DNA of 53,409 bases from UBA1756 sp045132235 (GTDB lineage Bacteria > Bacteroidota > Bacteroidia > Bacteroidales > WCHB1-69): NCBI GenBank assembly GCA_045132235.1, contig JBGURX010000011.1, forward strand, positions 1 to 53,409. Direction: 5' to 3'. Both the position numbers and the translations under genes were made by a program. This document shows positions 7,599 through 15,489 of the stretch, piece after piece. The stretch's first letter is position 1. Each line of letters begins with the position of its first letter. The notes under the pieces are model-generated. The model saw nothing but the letters and a program-made list of their open reading frames with translations, was not told the origin of the DNA and made no database searches.

Positions 7599-8888
7599 AT
7601 GAAAAAAACAATCCTTTTGCTGGTTTCTTTGTGCCTTTGTTTTTCGGCATTTTCGCAAACCCTCAAAACCATCACTTGGGAGGACACCACGCGCCAATAT
7701 TTGGAATATGTGCCGGAAAGCTATGATTCCAGCACCCCCACGCCTGTGGTATTTATCTTTCACGGACTGGGTGGAAACATGTATGAAGTGCGGGAAAATG
7801 CTGATTTTGACCGGATTGCAGATGCACACGGTTGGATCACCATCACCCCGCAGGCGCTGCCCGACACCTTCACCGCAATGGACACGACCCTTACGATGAA
7901 CGCTTGGCATTCCGGCGTCAGTGCCATCGTGGGAGAAGATACGATTGTGGCCAGTGAAGGGCGGGACGACACCGGTCTGATGATGGCCATCCTCGACAGC
8001 CTCATCAACCATTACAATATTGACACCAACAATGTATTCTGCACAGGGGTTTCCATGGGAGGCTTCATGTCGAACCGCATGGCCATTGAGCATGGCGACC
8101 GCATCAAGGCCATCGCCTCGGTGTGCGGCACCATCGGCAACGAGATTGTTTCCTACACACCTGTCGGCCATGTGAGTGCGATGCACGTACACGGCACCGC
8201 CGACAGCATCGTGACCTACAACGACGGCAATTTCCAATACGGCCTTGTCGTGAATGTGGGCCTCGGCGCGGAGGCCACCGTGGAGTTCTGGCGCAGCTAT
8301 AACCAGTGCTCCGACACCGCCGTCCACACCCTCTACCCCGACCTCATGGAGGATGACCGAACCTTTGAGAGATTTGAATACAACAACGGCATTTTCGGCA
8401 CAAAAACCGTACTGATCAAGGTGAACGGCGGACAGCACGAATGGTGCCACGGTCCTTGGCGCGATGTGGATATCACCGATGAAATCTACGAATTCTTTGC
8501 CTCCTGTCTGAATGATGTTTACATGGATACCACCACGGTCATCATCGATACCGTGCCCACCGACACAGTGCCTGCCGATACCATACCCATCGACACCAAT
8601 GGCATTTTCCATTACCCGACCGCCAACATCCACATCTATCCCAACCCCACCACGGGAATGGTCAATGTACAATGTTCCATAAACAATGGACAATTAGGGG
8701 ATGCTGAAATACGGGTGTTGGATTTGTATGGCAGATTGCTGGATGTGGTTGTCATTTCGAACGCACGTGGGGCGTCCCTACAAAACGTATCAATCGACCT
8801 GTCGCAATACGCCACGGGCCTTTATCTTATAAGGTTGATAAACAACGGCCAGGTACTGGCCACCAGCAAAATAATCAAACAACCGTAA
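7599..8888 (+). CDS. secreted polyhydroxybutyrate depolymerase / feruloyl esterase-like hydrolase with T9SS sorting domain
   Basis: A 429-residue secreted alpha/beta hydrolase. Residues 1-19 are a signal peptide (ending FSAFSQ). The catalytic fold starts with VVFIFHGLGGN (oxyanion region), and the nucleophile serine sits in CTGVSMGGFMSNRMA. A histidine in NGGQHEWCHGPW fits the catalytic triad. This pattern matches the esterase PHB depolymerase / carbohydrate esterase 1-like group. A Thr/Asp/Pro-rich linker (TDTVPADTIPIDT) joins it to an 80-residue C-terminal domain starting HIYPNPTTG and ending with ATGLYLIRL...KIIKQ, a T9SS type A sorting domain, so the protein is probably exported across the outer membrane. 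The stop codon lies in the first of three 29-bp tandem repeats. Substrate unknown. Confidence 0.82.
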   Translation: MKKTILLLVSLCLCFSAFSQTLKTITWEDTTRQYLEYVPESYDSSTPTPVVFIFHGLGGNMYEVRENADFDRIADAHGWITITPQALPDTFTAMDTTLTMNAWHSGVSAIVGEDTIVASEGRDDTGLMMAILDSLINHYNIDTNNVFCTGVSMGGFMSNRMAIEHGDRIKAIASVCGTIGNEIVSYTPVGHVSAMHVHGTADSIVTYNDGNFQYGLVVNVGLGAEATVEFWRSYNQCSDTAVHTLYPDLMEDDRTFERFEYNNGIFGTKTVLIKVNGGQHEWCHGPWRDVDITDEIYEFFASCLNDVYMDTTTVIIDTVPTDTVPADTIPIDTNGIFHYPTANIHIYPNPTTGMVNVQCSINNGQLGDAEIRVLDLYGRLLDVVVISNARGASLQNVSIDLSQYATGLYLIRLINNGQVLATSKIIKQP

Positions 8889-8967
8889 AGACAATGCATG
8901 CATTGTCTCAACCGTAAAGACGATGCAGTCATTGTCTCAACCGTAAAAACAGCGCATGCATAGTCTC
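8881..8967. repeat. three tandem 29-bp palindromic repeats
   Basis: Three adjoining copies (8881-8909, 8910-8938, 8939-8967) start AACCGTAAAGAC and end GTCTC. Copy 1 contains the perfect palindrome GACAATGCATGCATTGTC; copies 2 and 3 have decayed. The TAA at 8886-8888 in copy 1 ends the esterase gene, and the array ends 9 bases before the next start codon. No unique spacers separate the copies. Confidence 0.85.
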
Positions 8968-8976
8968 CCACAGAAG

Positions 8977-9276
8977 ATGAACAGAATCAAAATCACGGCC
9001 ATACGCCAGACCGTCTATCCCGACCTGATGGCAAAATACGAAAACCCCATCGAACATGCCTGTGAGGTGCATGAAGGGCAGGTTTGGATTTCCATTGACG
9101 GGAAACAGCCGGAGGGGTTGTGCGATGAGGCATGGAAGAGCATGCAGCAATTTGTGGAGGCGTTGGCCCGCGGCGAGGGAAACTTCTTCGACGGCTGGAT
9201 GCGCAACCCCATGAGTGCCATGATCAGCTGCAACGACGGCTTCCGTCCGGTGAGTTTTTATTTGGAGATAGAGTAA
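8977..9276 (+). CDS. TIGR04076 family protein
   Basis: A 99-residue cytoplasmic protein that fits the TIGR04076 family of unknown function, as I recall its Bacteroidales members: RIKITAIRQTVYPDLMAKYENP at the start, then HACEVHEGQVW, an acidic CDEAW segment, and the well-conserved C-terminal NFFDGWMRNPMSAMISCNDGFRPVSFYLE. The ATG at 8977 was preferred to one at 8956, which lies inside the repeat array. The conserved C (EHACEVH, MISCNDG) and H residues could bind a metal or flavin-like ligand, but this is only inference. It may be read through from the esterase gene because no promoter is seen between them. Confidence 0.75.
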   Translation: MNRIKITAIRQTVYPDLMAKYENPIEHACEVHEGQVWISIDGKQPEGLCDEAWKSMQQFVEALARGEGNFFDGWMRNPMSAMISCNDGFRPVSFYLEIE

Positions 9277-9402
9277 CCAGGGACTTTCTCCGCCTGATTC
9301 ATTCGTTGATTTTTATTGATAACATAATCAATGAAATTGATATTATTTTCAATAAAGATTAAAAATATTTCAGTGAATTGATATTTTAATTAAAAATTTT
9401 AC

Positions 9403-9410
9403 TATTTTTG
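9403..9410 (+). promoter_or_regulatory. -7 promoter element
   Basis: TATTTTTG fits TAnnTTTG. It is 278 bases before the next start codon, so if used it makes a long leader containing the hairpin at 9519-9549. Confidence 0.4.
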
Positions 9411-9518
9411 TCGGTCAAAAATTACGTTCTAATGATGACACAATAAAATTGGTTGTCCCTCGTATTACAACACCAAACGCCATGATTCCGTATAAAGATG
9501 CTTCATAACTATTGTTGT

Positions 9519-9549
9519 AGCCCATCAGTCGATTTTCGACCGATGGGCT
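9519..9549. repeat. 14-bp inverted repeat with 3-base loop
   Basis: Left arm AGCCCATCAGTCGA and right arm TCGACCGATGGGCT pair at 13 of 14 positions around a TTT loop. It is not followed by a T-run on the plus strand. It could be a hairpin in the leader of the 9689 gene or a decayed mobile-element end. Confidence 0.55.
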
Positions 9550-9577
9550 TGAGGGCAGCGTCAAGAAAAAAAATTTG

Positions 9578-9585
9578 TAACTTTG
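9578..9585 (+). promoter_or_regulatory. -7 promoter element for the 9689 gene
   Basis: TAACTTTG fits TAnnTTTG and is followed by a leader of about 100 bases that includes the 18-A tract. Confidence 0.5.
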
Positions 9586-9688
9586 CAACGTCAACTTCCA
9601 GCTTCGCAAAGTATGGGGCTTTTGCGAGAAAAGAGAAAAAAAAAAAAAAAAAACTGAAGTGTCTTGAAATACTATTGTAGCGATAACG

Positions 9689-10126
9689 ATGAGAAATTTT
9701 ATTTGCACAATAACAATTTGGTTGATATTTCTTCCGCTTTTGCACTCACAATCCAATTCTATGCAGGGCGACACCATTCAGTGTCTGTGCCATGTGGATA
9801 GAATAAGGATGTTTAAAACCCATGTGGTAATGGATGTTCATAATGAGAACAACGATATATATTCCATCTTCAGTGTGAAGAAGTGGCGTAATGACCACTC
9901 AAAAAATAGAGTGAGAATTAAAGCTCACAAGGAATACCTATTGACCTTCGTATTATACAGCAAGGTGAGTTACATTGGAGATCCCCGTAAAATGATAGTA
10001 CAGATCGGAGATGATCGTTTTATTTATAAGGAGGACTTTAGAAGTGGGGAACTCGGGATAGCCATTGATCTTGATGGGAGGTATTATTTATTAAATGGAC
10101 AAGTTTACGAGAAATTAAAATATTAA
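9689..10126 (+). CDS. small secreted protein, unknown function
   Basis: A 145-residue protein with a signal peptide (MRNFICTITIWLIFLPLLHSQ). The mature part is rich in charged residues and predicted beta-strands (FKTHVVMDVHNENNDIYSIFSV, KMIVQIGDDRFIYKED, GIAIDLDGRYYLLNG). No family was recognised. The codons are AT-rich compared with the surrounding genes, and the upstream region is AT-rich too, which suggests later acquisition or weak selection. It is a single-gene unit: promoter candidates at 9403 and 9578 and a terminator at 10257-10284. Confidence 0.6.
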   Translation: MRNFICTITIWLIFLPLLHSQSNSMQGDTIQCLCHVDRIRMFKTHVVMDVHNENNDIYSIFSVKKWRNDHSKNRVRIKAHKEYLLTFVLYSKVSYIGDPRKMIVQIGDDRFIYKEDFRSGELGIAIDLDGRYYLLNGQVYEKLKY

Positions 10127-10256
10127 TAGCCACCTCCGTATATGATTTACTATAGTAAAATACAAATACATCCATCTTCAGTTAGAGAAAATCTATGCCA
10201 TAATAAATGATGAAATTATCACCTGCAAATAATCATTGAAGCCCCCTTAAACACGA

Positions 10257-10284
10257 AAGCGCGTGCTTCCTGCACGCGCTTTTT
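10257..10284. terminator. rho-independent terminator
   Basis: AGCGCGTGC and GCACGCGCT pair perfectly (9 bp) around a TTCCT loop, followed by TTTT on the plus strand. It ends the transcript of the 9689 gene. On the minus strand the hairpin lies just after the tRNA and may help 3' end formation there. Confidence 0.85.
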
Positions 10285-10296
10285 GTTAAGTGGATG

Positions 10297-10369
10297 TGGA
10301 GAAGACGGGATTCGAACCCGCGACCCCTTGATTGCGAACCAAGTGCTCTACCAACTGAGCTACATCCCC
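10297..10369 (-). tRNA. tRNA-Ala(CGC)
   Basis: A 73-base cloverleaf can be drawn: acceptor GGGGATG/CTTCTCC, D-arm GCTC...GAGC, anticodon stem CTTGG/TCAAG with loop TTCGCAA (anticodon CGC, reading GCG), and T-arm GCGGG TTCGAAT CCCGT. The G3:U70 pair, the main alanine identity element, is present, as is A73. There is one U6:U67 mismatch in the acceptor stem. CCA is not encoded. It has its own promoter at 10386-10393. Confidence 0.92.
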
Positions 10370-10385
10370 TCGCTTTTTGGGCGTG

Positions 10386-10393
10386 CAAAAATA
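10386..10393 (-). promoter_or_regulatory. -7 promoter element for tRNA-Ala
   Basis: On the minus strand this reads TATTTTTG (TAnnTTTG). It lies 17 bases before the tRNA 5' end. Confidence 0.65.
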
Positions 10394-10410
10394 CAACTTT
10401 TTTCACTCAT

Positions 10411-10468
10411 AAAAACAACCCCTCCTCATTTTTCCGTTTTATTTTGGCGAAAACCTGAGAAGGGGTTT
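10411..10468 (-). terminator. possible terminator of thrS
   Basis: On the minus strand AACCCCTTCTCA (10456-10467) and TGAGGAGGGGTT (10417-10428) can pair with one bulge or mismatch across a long loop, followed by GTTTTT. It is 20 bases beyond the thrS stop. The long loop makes it a weak call. Confidence 0.4.
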
Positions 10469-10488
10469 GCTGTAAAATATTCCAACCT

Positions 10489-12429
10489 TTATTTGGGCTG
10501 GAGTGCCTTGGTGTTGATGTCTTCAAGGATGGTGGCGATGAACTCATCCACTGTGCAGGAGCCTTTGTCGCCTGCTGTGCGGTTCCACACGGAAACCACC
10601 TGCTCGTCGGCCTCTTTCTGGCCCACAATCAGTGCGTAGGGCAGACGGTCAACGCGGGCTTCACGCAGCTTGTAGCCGATCTTCTCGGAACGGCTGTCCA
10701 CCGTGACGCGGATGCCGGCTTTCGCCAAACGATCGCACACCTGCTCGGCATACTCCTGGAACTTCTCGGAGATGGGCAGGATACGCACCTGTTCGGGACA
10801 GAGCCACGTGGGGAATTTTCCCTCGTATTTCTCTATCAACCAAGCCAATGTACGTTCGTAGCAACCGATGCTCGTTCTGTGGATAACGTTGGGGCGCACC
10901 TTGTTGCCGTTCTGGTCGATATAGAACATGTCGTAGCGCGGAGCCAGAAGTGCATCCCACTGCACGGTAATCATGGTGTCTTCCTTGCCGTAAACATTCT
11001 TGGCATTGATATCCACCTTGGGACCGTAGAAAGCGGCCTCGTCGTCATCTTCCACGAAGGGGATGTTGAGCTCGTTGAGGATATTGCGGATATGCTGCTG
11101 GCTCTCTTCCCACTCTTCGGCGGTACCGATATATTTCTTCGTGTTGGTGGGATCCCATTTGGAGAGATGATAGGTGACATCGTCCTGCAGACCAAGGGTG
11201 TTCAGACAATATTTAGCCAATGCAAGGCAGCCCTTGAACTCATCCACCATCTGGTCGGGACGCACGATAAGGTGACCTTCGCTGATGGTGAACTGGCGCA
11301 CGCGGGTGAGGCCGTGCATCTCGCCGGAGTCCTCGTTGCGGAACAGCGTGGAGGTCTCGCTATAGCGTTTCGGCAGGTCGCGGTACGACTTGGGCGATGC
11401 CTTGTAAACAAAGTATTGGAACGGGCAGGTCATAGGACGCAATGCCATCACCTCTTCGTCTTCGGGGTCGCCGATGACGAACATGCCATCTCTGTAATGC
11501 TGCCAGTGGCCGGAAATCTCATACAGGTCTTTCTTGGCCATCAGCGGAGTTTTGGTGCGGATGTAACCCCATTCGTTGTCTTCCAAATCCTCAATCCAGC
11601 GCTGCAGCGTCTGCACAATTTTAGCGCCTTTGGGCAGAAGGAGCGGAAGTCCCTGACCGATAACGTCAACGGTGGCAAAAAGCTCCATCTCGCGGCCCAG
11701 CTTGTTGTGGTCGCGGTTCTTGATATTTTCGAGATAGGTCAAATGCTCTTCAAGGTCTTCTTTGGTGAAGAAGGCGACGCCGAAGATACGGGTGAGCGAC
11801 TTGTTGCTGCGGTCGCCACGCCAGTAAGTAGCTGACGTTGAGATAAGTTTGAACCCTTTGATCAAGCGGGTGTTGAGAAGATGCGGGCCGGTGCAGAGGT
11901 CGGAGAAATCGTCCTGCGAATAGATGGTGATGCGCTCGCCTTCGGGCACGGCATCCAGCAGCTCGATTTTGTAAGGTTCCTCCAGCTTGGTGAAGATTTC
12001 ACGGGCTTCTTCGCGGGAGACCACCTTGCGTTCGAGGCGGGTGGCCTTCTTGATGATGCTCTTCATCTCCTTCTCGATGGCGTCGAGATCGGCGCGGCTG
12101 AAAGGCTCGCAGTCGAAATCGTAGAAAAAGCCACGGTCGGTAGAAGGTCCGATGGTAAGTTTGGCGTGGGGATAAAGATGTTTGACGGCCTCAGCCATGA
12201 TGTGCGCGGTCGTATGCCGCAAGATCGGCAAAGACTCTGGGGCATCCTTGTCCAGCAACTCAATCTCACAGTCCTCACTGACCGTATCGCGCAGGTCAAC
12301 CACCTTGCCGTTGATTTTGGCGGCGCAGAAAGTGTTGAGCACTTCCGGGTTGGCGCGGAGAATGAGATCAATGATGGAACAGGGAGCTTCAACTTCGACT
12401 TGGCCGATTCCTTTCAAATTGATTTTCAT
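10489..12429 (-). CDS. thrS: threonyl-tRNA synthetase
   Basis: A 646-residue class II synthetase charging tRNA-Thr. The N-terminal TGS domain (KINLKGIGQVEVEAP...) is followed by the editing domain with LRHTTAHIMAEAVKHLYP (HxxxH). The catalytic core has motif 2 around FRNEDSGEMHGLTRVRQF, the zinc cysteine in MTCPFQYF, and the C-terminal anticodon-binding domain starting PTWLCPEQVRILP. Length is typical. The start ATG at 12429 was chosen because the upstream in-frame ATG at 12459 overlaps the promoter. It is divergent from cysS. Confidence 0.96.
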   Translation of the reverse strand: MKINLKGIGQVEVEAPCSIIDLILRANPEVLNTFCAAKINGKVVDLRDTVSEDCEIELLDKDAPESLPILRHTTAHIMAEAVKHLYPHAKLTIGPSTDRGFFYDFDCEPFSRADLDAIEKEMKSIIKKATRLERKVVSREEAREIFTKLEEPYKIELLDAVPEGERITIYSQDDFSDLCTGPHLLNTRLIKGFKLISTSATYWRGDRSNKSLTRIFGVAFFTKEDLEEHLTYLENIKNRDHNKLGREMELFATVDVIGQGLPLLLPKGAKIVQTLQRWIEDLEDNEWGYIRTKTPLMAKKDLYEISGHWQHYRDGMFVIGDPEDEEVMALRPMTCPFQYFVYKASPKSYRDLPKRYSETSTLFRNEDSGEMHGLTRVRQFTISEGHLIVRPDQMVDEFKGCLALAKYCLNTLGLQDDVTYHLSKWDPTNTKKYIGTAEEWEESQQHIRNILNELNIPFVEDDDEAAFYGPKVDINAKNVYGKEDTMITVQWDALLAPRYDMFYIDQNGNKVRPNVIHRTSIGCYERTLAWLIEKYEGKFPTWLCPEQVRILPISEKFQEYAEQVCDRLAKAGIRVTVDSRSEKIGYKLREARVDRLPYALIVGQKEADEQVVSVWNRTAGDKGSCTVDEFIATILEDINTKALQPK

Positions 12430-12456
12430 AGTATTATAATTTAAAGATATGGACTG

Positions 12457-12464
12457 CAAAATTA
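12457..12464 (-). promoter_or_regulatory. -7 promoter element for thrS
   Basis: Minus-strand TAATTTTG, 28 bases before the thrS ATG. It overlaps the in-frame ATG at 12459, which therefore cannot be the translation start. Confidence 0.65.
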
Positions 12465-12584
12465 CGATTTTTTATCGAGCTTTTATCTTCACTTTATAAA
12501 TTTTCATTTTTAAATATTTTATTGATAATCAATATAATAAAAAATCCATCATTTTCCCTCGCTCTACAATTGCTGAAAAATGCG

Positions 12585-12592
12585 TATCTTTG
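12585..12592 (+). promoter_or_regulatory. -7 promoter element for cysS
   Basis: TATCTTTG fits TAnnTTTG, 28 bases before the cysS ATG. The stretch between it and the thrS promoter (12465-12584) is very AT-rich and holds no gene. Confidence 0.65.
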
Positions 12593-12620
12593 CCGCCGTT
12601 TTTAGCATAAATATTGAATT

Positions 12621-14102
12621 ATGGAAGCCTCTGACAACAAAGCCCGTCTTGAAATTTACAACACCCTCACAAAGAAGAAAGAACATTTCGAACCGCTCAA
12701 TCCGCCTCATGTGGGGCTTTATGTCTGCGGCCCGACCGTTTATGGCGAACCGCACCTCGGCCATGCCCGTCCGGCGGTGACCTTCGACCTCGTGTTCCGC
12801 TACCTGCAGCACATCGGCTACAAAGTGCGTTACGTGCGCAACATCACCGACGTGGGGCACTTGGAGCACGACGCCGACGCCGGCGAGGACAAAATCGCCA
12901 AGAAGGCCCGTCTGGAGCAGTTGGAGCCGATGGAGGTGGCACAATATTATATGGACAGCTACCACCGCGCCATGGACGCCCTCAACGTGAAGCGTCCCTC
13001 GATTGAGCCGCGTGCCTCCGGACACATCATCGAGCAGATCGACATGGTACAGCGCATTTTGGACGCTGGATATGCCTACGTATCAGAAGGTTCTGTATAT
13101 TTTGATGTAGCCAAATTCGACAAAGATTTCGGTTATGGCAAACTGTCGGGTCGCAAACTCGACGAACTGCTGGCCAACACCCGCACTTTGGACGGACAGG
13201 AAGAGAAGCGCAACCCGGCTGACTTCGCCCTGTGGAAGAAGGCTGCACCGGAGCACATCATGCGTTGGCCCTCGCCGTGGAGCGACGGGTTCCCGGGCTG
13301 GCACATCGAATGTACCGCAATGAGTACCAAATATTTGGGAGAAAGATTCGACATTCACGGTGGCGGCATGGACCTGCTCTTCCCGCACCATGAGTCGGAA
13401 GTGTGCCAGAGCACCGTGGCCAACGGCGTCGAGTCGGTGAAATACTGGATGCACAACAATATGATCACCATCGACGGTCAGAAGATGGGCAAATCGTTAG
13501 GCAACTTCATCACCCTCAACGAGTTCTTCAACGGCACGCATCCCAGTCTGAAGCAGGCTTACTCGCCGATGACCATCCGTTTCTTCGTGCTGCAGGCGCA
13601 CTACCGCGGCACGCTCGACTTCTCGAACGATGCGCTGCAGGCGGCCGAGAAGGGCATGCGCAAACTGTATGCCGCCGCCGCACTGCTGCCGAAGCTGAAA
13701 GCCGGCGACCACTCCGACGCCGACATCGCCGCATGGGTGCAGCGTTGCTACGAGGCCATGAACGACGACCTCAACACGCCGAACCTCATCGCCGAGCTGT
13801 TCGAAGCCTCCCGCATCATCAACTCGGTGCGTGACGGCAAGCTCGCCCTCACCGCCGAAGACCTCGACCTGCTGGTTCGCTACTTCCAGACCTTCTTCTA
13901 TGACGTATTGGGCATGAAAGAAGAGGCTGCCGGCGGCAGTTCCGAATACACCGACGCGCTCATGTCTCTCATCATCGACATCCGCAAAGACGCCAAGGCC
14001 AACAAGAACTGGACCGTGGCCGACCTCATCCGCGACAAGCTCACCGAGATGGGCATCACCCTGAAGGACACCAAGGAGGGCACCACCTACGAACTCAACT
14101 AA
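12621..14102 (+). CDS. cysS: cysteinyl-tRNA synthetase
   Basis: A 493-residue class I synthetase charging tRNA-Cys. The HIGH-type motif is in CGPTVYGEPHLGHARP, whose cysteine is also a zinc ligand. Further zinc ligands fit WHIECTAMS and LLFPHHESEVCQS. The KMSKS loop reads KMGKSLGN. The C-terminal helical anticodon domain is present. Length is typical. The M16-like gene starts 1 base after the stop, so the two are co-transcribed. Confidence 0.96.
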   Translation: MEASDNKARLEIYNTLTKKKEHFEPLNPPHVGLYVCGPTVYGEPHLGHARPAVTFDLVFRYLQHIGYKVRYVRNITDVGHLEHDADAGEDKIAKKARLEQLEPMEVAQYYMDSYHRAMDALNVKRPSIEPRASGHIIEQIDMVQRILDAGYAYVSEGSVYFDVAKFDKDFGYGKLSGRKLDELLANTRTLDGQEEKRNPADFALWKKAAPEHIMRWPSPWSDGFPGWHIECTAMSTKYLGERFDIHGGGMDLLFPHHESEVCQSTVANGVESVKYWMHNNMITIDGQKMGKSLGNFITLNEFFNGTHPSLKQAYSPMTIRFFVLQAHYRGTLDFSNDALQAAEKGMRKLYAAAALLPKLKAGDHSDADIAAWVQRCYEAMNDDLNTPNLIAELFEASRIINSVRDGKLALTAEDLDLLVRYFQTFFYDVLGMKEEAAGGSSEYTDALMSLIIDIRKDAKANKNWTVADLIRDKLTEMGITLKDTKEGTTYELN

Positions 14103-14103
14103 C

Positions 14104-15378
14104 ATGCCGCTCGACCGCACCACTCCCCCGCCCGCACGGCCCGCCCGCGACATCACCCTTGAACCGCCCCGCCGTTTCACCCTCGGCAACGGCATACCGC
14201 TCTACTGGTTCCCCAACGACCAGCTGGATCTCATCCACCTCTCCATCGTCATCAATGCCGGCTCGCTCTACGAACCGCAGAAAAAGGTGGCCGGCTTCTG
14301 CTACGACCTGCTCAAAGAGAGCCATCCCACCCAGAGCGCCGACCGCTTCGAGGACTTCCTCGACTTCTACGGAGCCTCCCTCAGCGTCACCATCGGACTT
14401 TCGCAAGTAACTGTCAACGTGCAGGTTCCTGTCAGAAACTATTCCCTTGTCATCGCGCAGATCGCCCGTCTTTTCACCACTCCGAAATTCAGGAAACGCG
14501 AGCTGGAACGGTATCGTGCCAAGACCATCAAAGATTGGGAGTACCACCGCGAGAAGGTGGACTTCCGCTCCTCGCAGCTGATGTTCCACCACTTTTTCGG
14601 GAAAGATTTTCCGTATGGCAAAATCGTGGAGCTCAGCGATTTCAAGAACATCACCATCGCCGACCTCGAGCAGTATCACCAGCAGACCTGCTGTGCCGAA
14701 AACGTGCGTCTCTTCGTGGCCGGCCATGCCGACGAGAAGCTGCTGGATTTCACCGCCGGCTGTTTTGCGGAAATCGCTCACGGAAAGGCATCTCCGCTGC
14801 TACCCGACATTCGCAACAGCTACACGCCGCGCCGCATCAGCGAGACGTGGGATGACGCGCTGCAGACCTCGCTGGTGCTGTGCCAGCCCGCACTTCGCTA
14901 CCACGACAGCGAGGTACACGCCTTCAACTTTGTCAATACGCTGTTCTGCAATTACTTCGGCTCCCGTCTCATGCAGAACCTGCGCGAGCGCAACGGCTAC
15001 ACCTACGGCATCGGGGGCTACCCGTTCTACTACCTCAACGGAGCGGTGCACTATATCGACTGCGAGGTCAACAACGACAAGACGGAGGCGGCCATCCGCG
15101 CCTGCTTCGACGAGATGGAGCGACTGCGCACCGAACTGGTGAGCGACGAAGAGCTGGACACCGTACGCAACTACATGTCGGGCAGACTGTTGCGCTCTGT
15201 TGACGGCACGGTACAGTACATGCAGACCTTCACCCAGTGGAACAACTTTGGCGAAGATGAGCACCGTTTCACCGAGCTGCACAACACCATTCAGGGTATT
15301 ACCGCTGAGGAGGTACGCGAAGTGGCACGGCAGCACTTGCGCGAAGAGGATTTCACCGTCATCACGGTGGGGAAATAA
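14104..15378 (+). CDS. M16-family (insulinase/MPP-like) protein lacking the zinc motif
   Basis: A 424-residue protein with the two-domain M16 fold. The N-terminal half should carry the inverted zinc motif HxxEH, but the matching place reads VAGFCYDLLKES, without the histidines. The C-terminal half keeps the substrate-binding signature LRERNGYTYGIGGYPFYY. It is therefore like the non-catalytic subunits of paired M16 peptidases (mitochondrial processing peptidase alpha and bacterial paired subunits). No active partner gene is next to it; cysS is immediately upstream, and the downstream gene is a secreted protein. No signal peptide is visible, which suggests a cytoplasmic location. The fold is fairly certain; the role is not. 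Confidence 0.75.
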   Translation: MPLDRTTPPPARPARDITLEPPRRFTLGNGIPLYWFPNDQLDLIHLSIVINAGSLYEPQKKVAGFCYDLLKESHPTQSADRFEDFLDFYGASLSVTIGLSQVTVNVQVPVRNYSLVIAQIARLFTTPKFRKRELERYRAKTIKDWEYHREKVDFRSSQLMFHHFFGKDFPYGKIVELSDFKNITIADLEQYHQQTCCAENVRLFVAGHADEKLLDFTAGCFAEIAHGKASPLLPDIRNSYTPRRISETWDDALQTSLVLCQPALRYHDSEVHAFNFVNTLFCNYFGSRLMQNLRERNGYTYGIGGYPFYYLNGAVHYIDCEVNNDKTEAAIRACFDEMERLRTELVSDEELDTVRNYMSGRLLRSVDGTVQYMQTFTQWNNFGEDEHRFTELHNTIQGITAEEVREVARQHLREEDFTVITVGK

Positions 15379-15449
15379 TCACCTCTTTATTTTACAAAAA
15401 AATTCTTTTTCCTCATCAAAAAAAGGCTTTATTATTCAAAAAAAAATCT

Positions 15450-15457
15450 TATTATTG
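15450..15457 (+). promoter_or_regulatory. weak -7 promoter element
   Basis: TATTATTG differs from TAnnTTTG at one position. It lies 33 bases before the ATG at 15490 in an AT-rich gap. Confidence 0.35.
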
Positions 15458-15489
15458 CAAGTTTTTACAGAGAATAATAAAAATAAAAT

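Larger units (their letters stand above)
9277..9688. other. 412-base AT-rich region with promoters, hairpin and A-tract
   Basis: No credible gene is visible. It holds two matches to TAnnTTTG (9403-9410 and 9578-9585), a 14-bp hairpin (9519-9549), a second small hairpin (CGCAAA at 9605-9610 with TTTGCG at 9621-9626), and an 18-A homopolymer at 9636-9653. Base composition is much more AT-rich than in neighbouring genes. Confidence 0.6.

Noticed and set aside
8881..8967. Possible CRISPR array
   Set aside because: The three 29-bp copies are directly adjacent with no spacers, and there are no cas genes in the window.
9421..9510. Decayed gene remnant before the 9689 gene
   Set aside because: Short open stretches exist in several frames but none resembles a known protein, so nothing beyond AT-rich leader can be supported.
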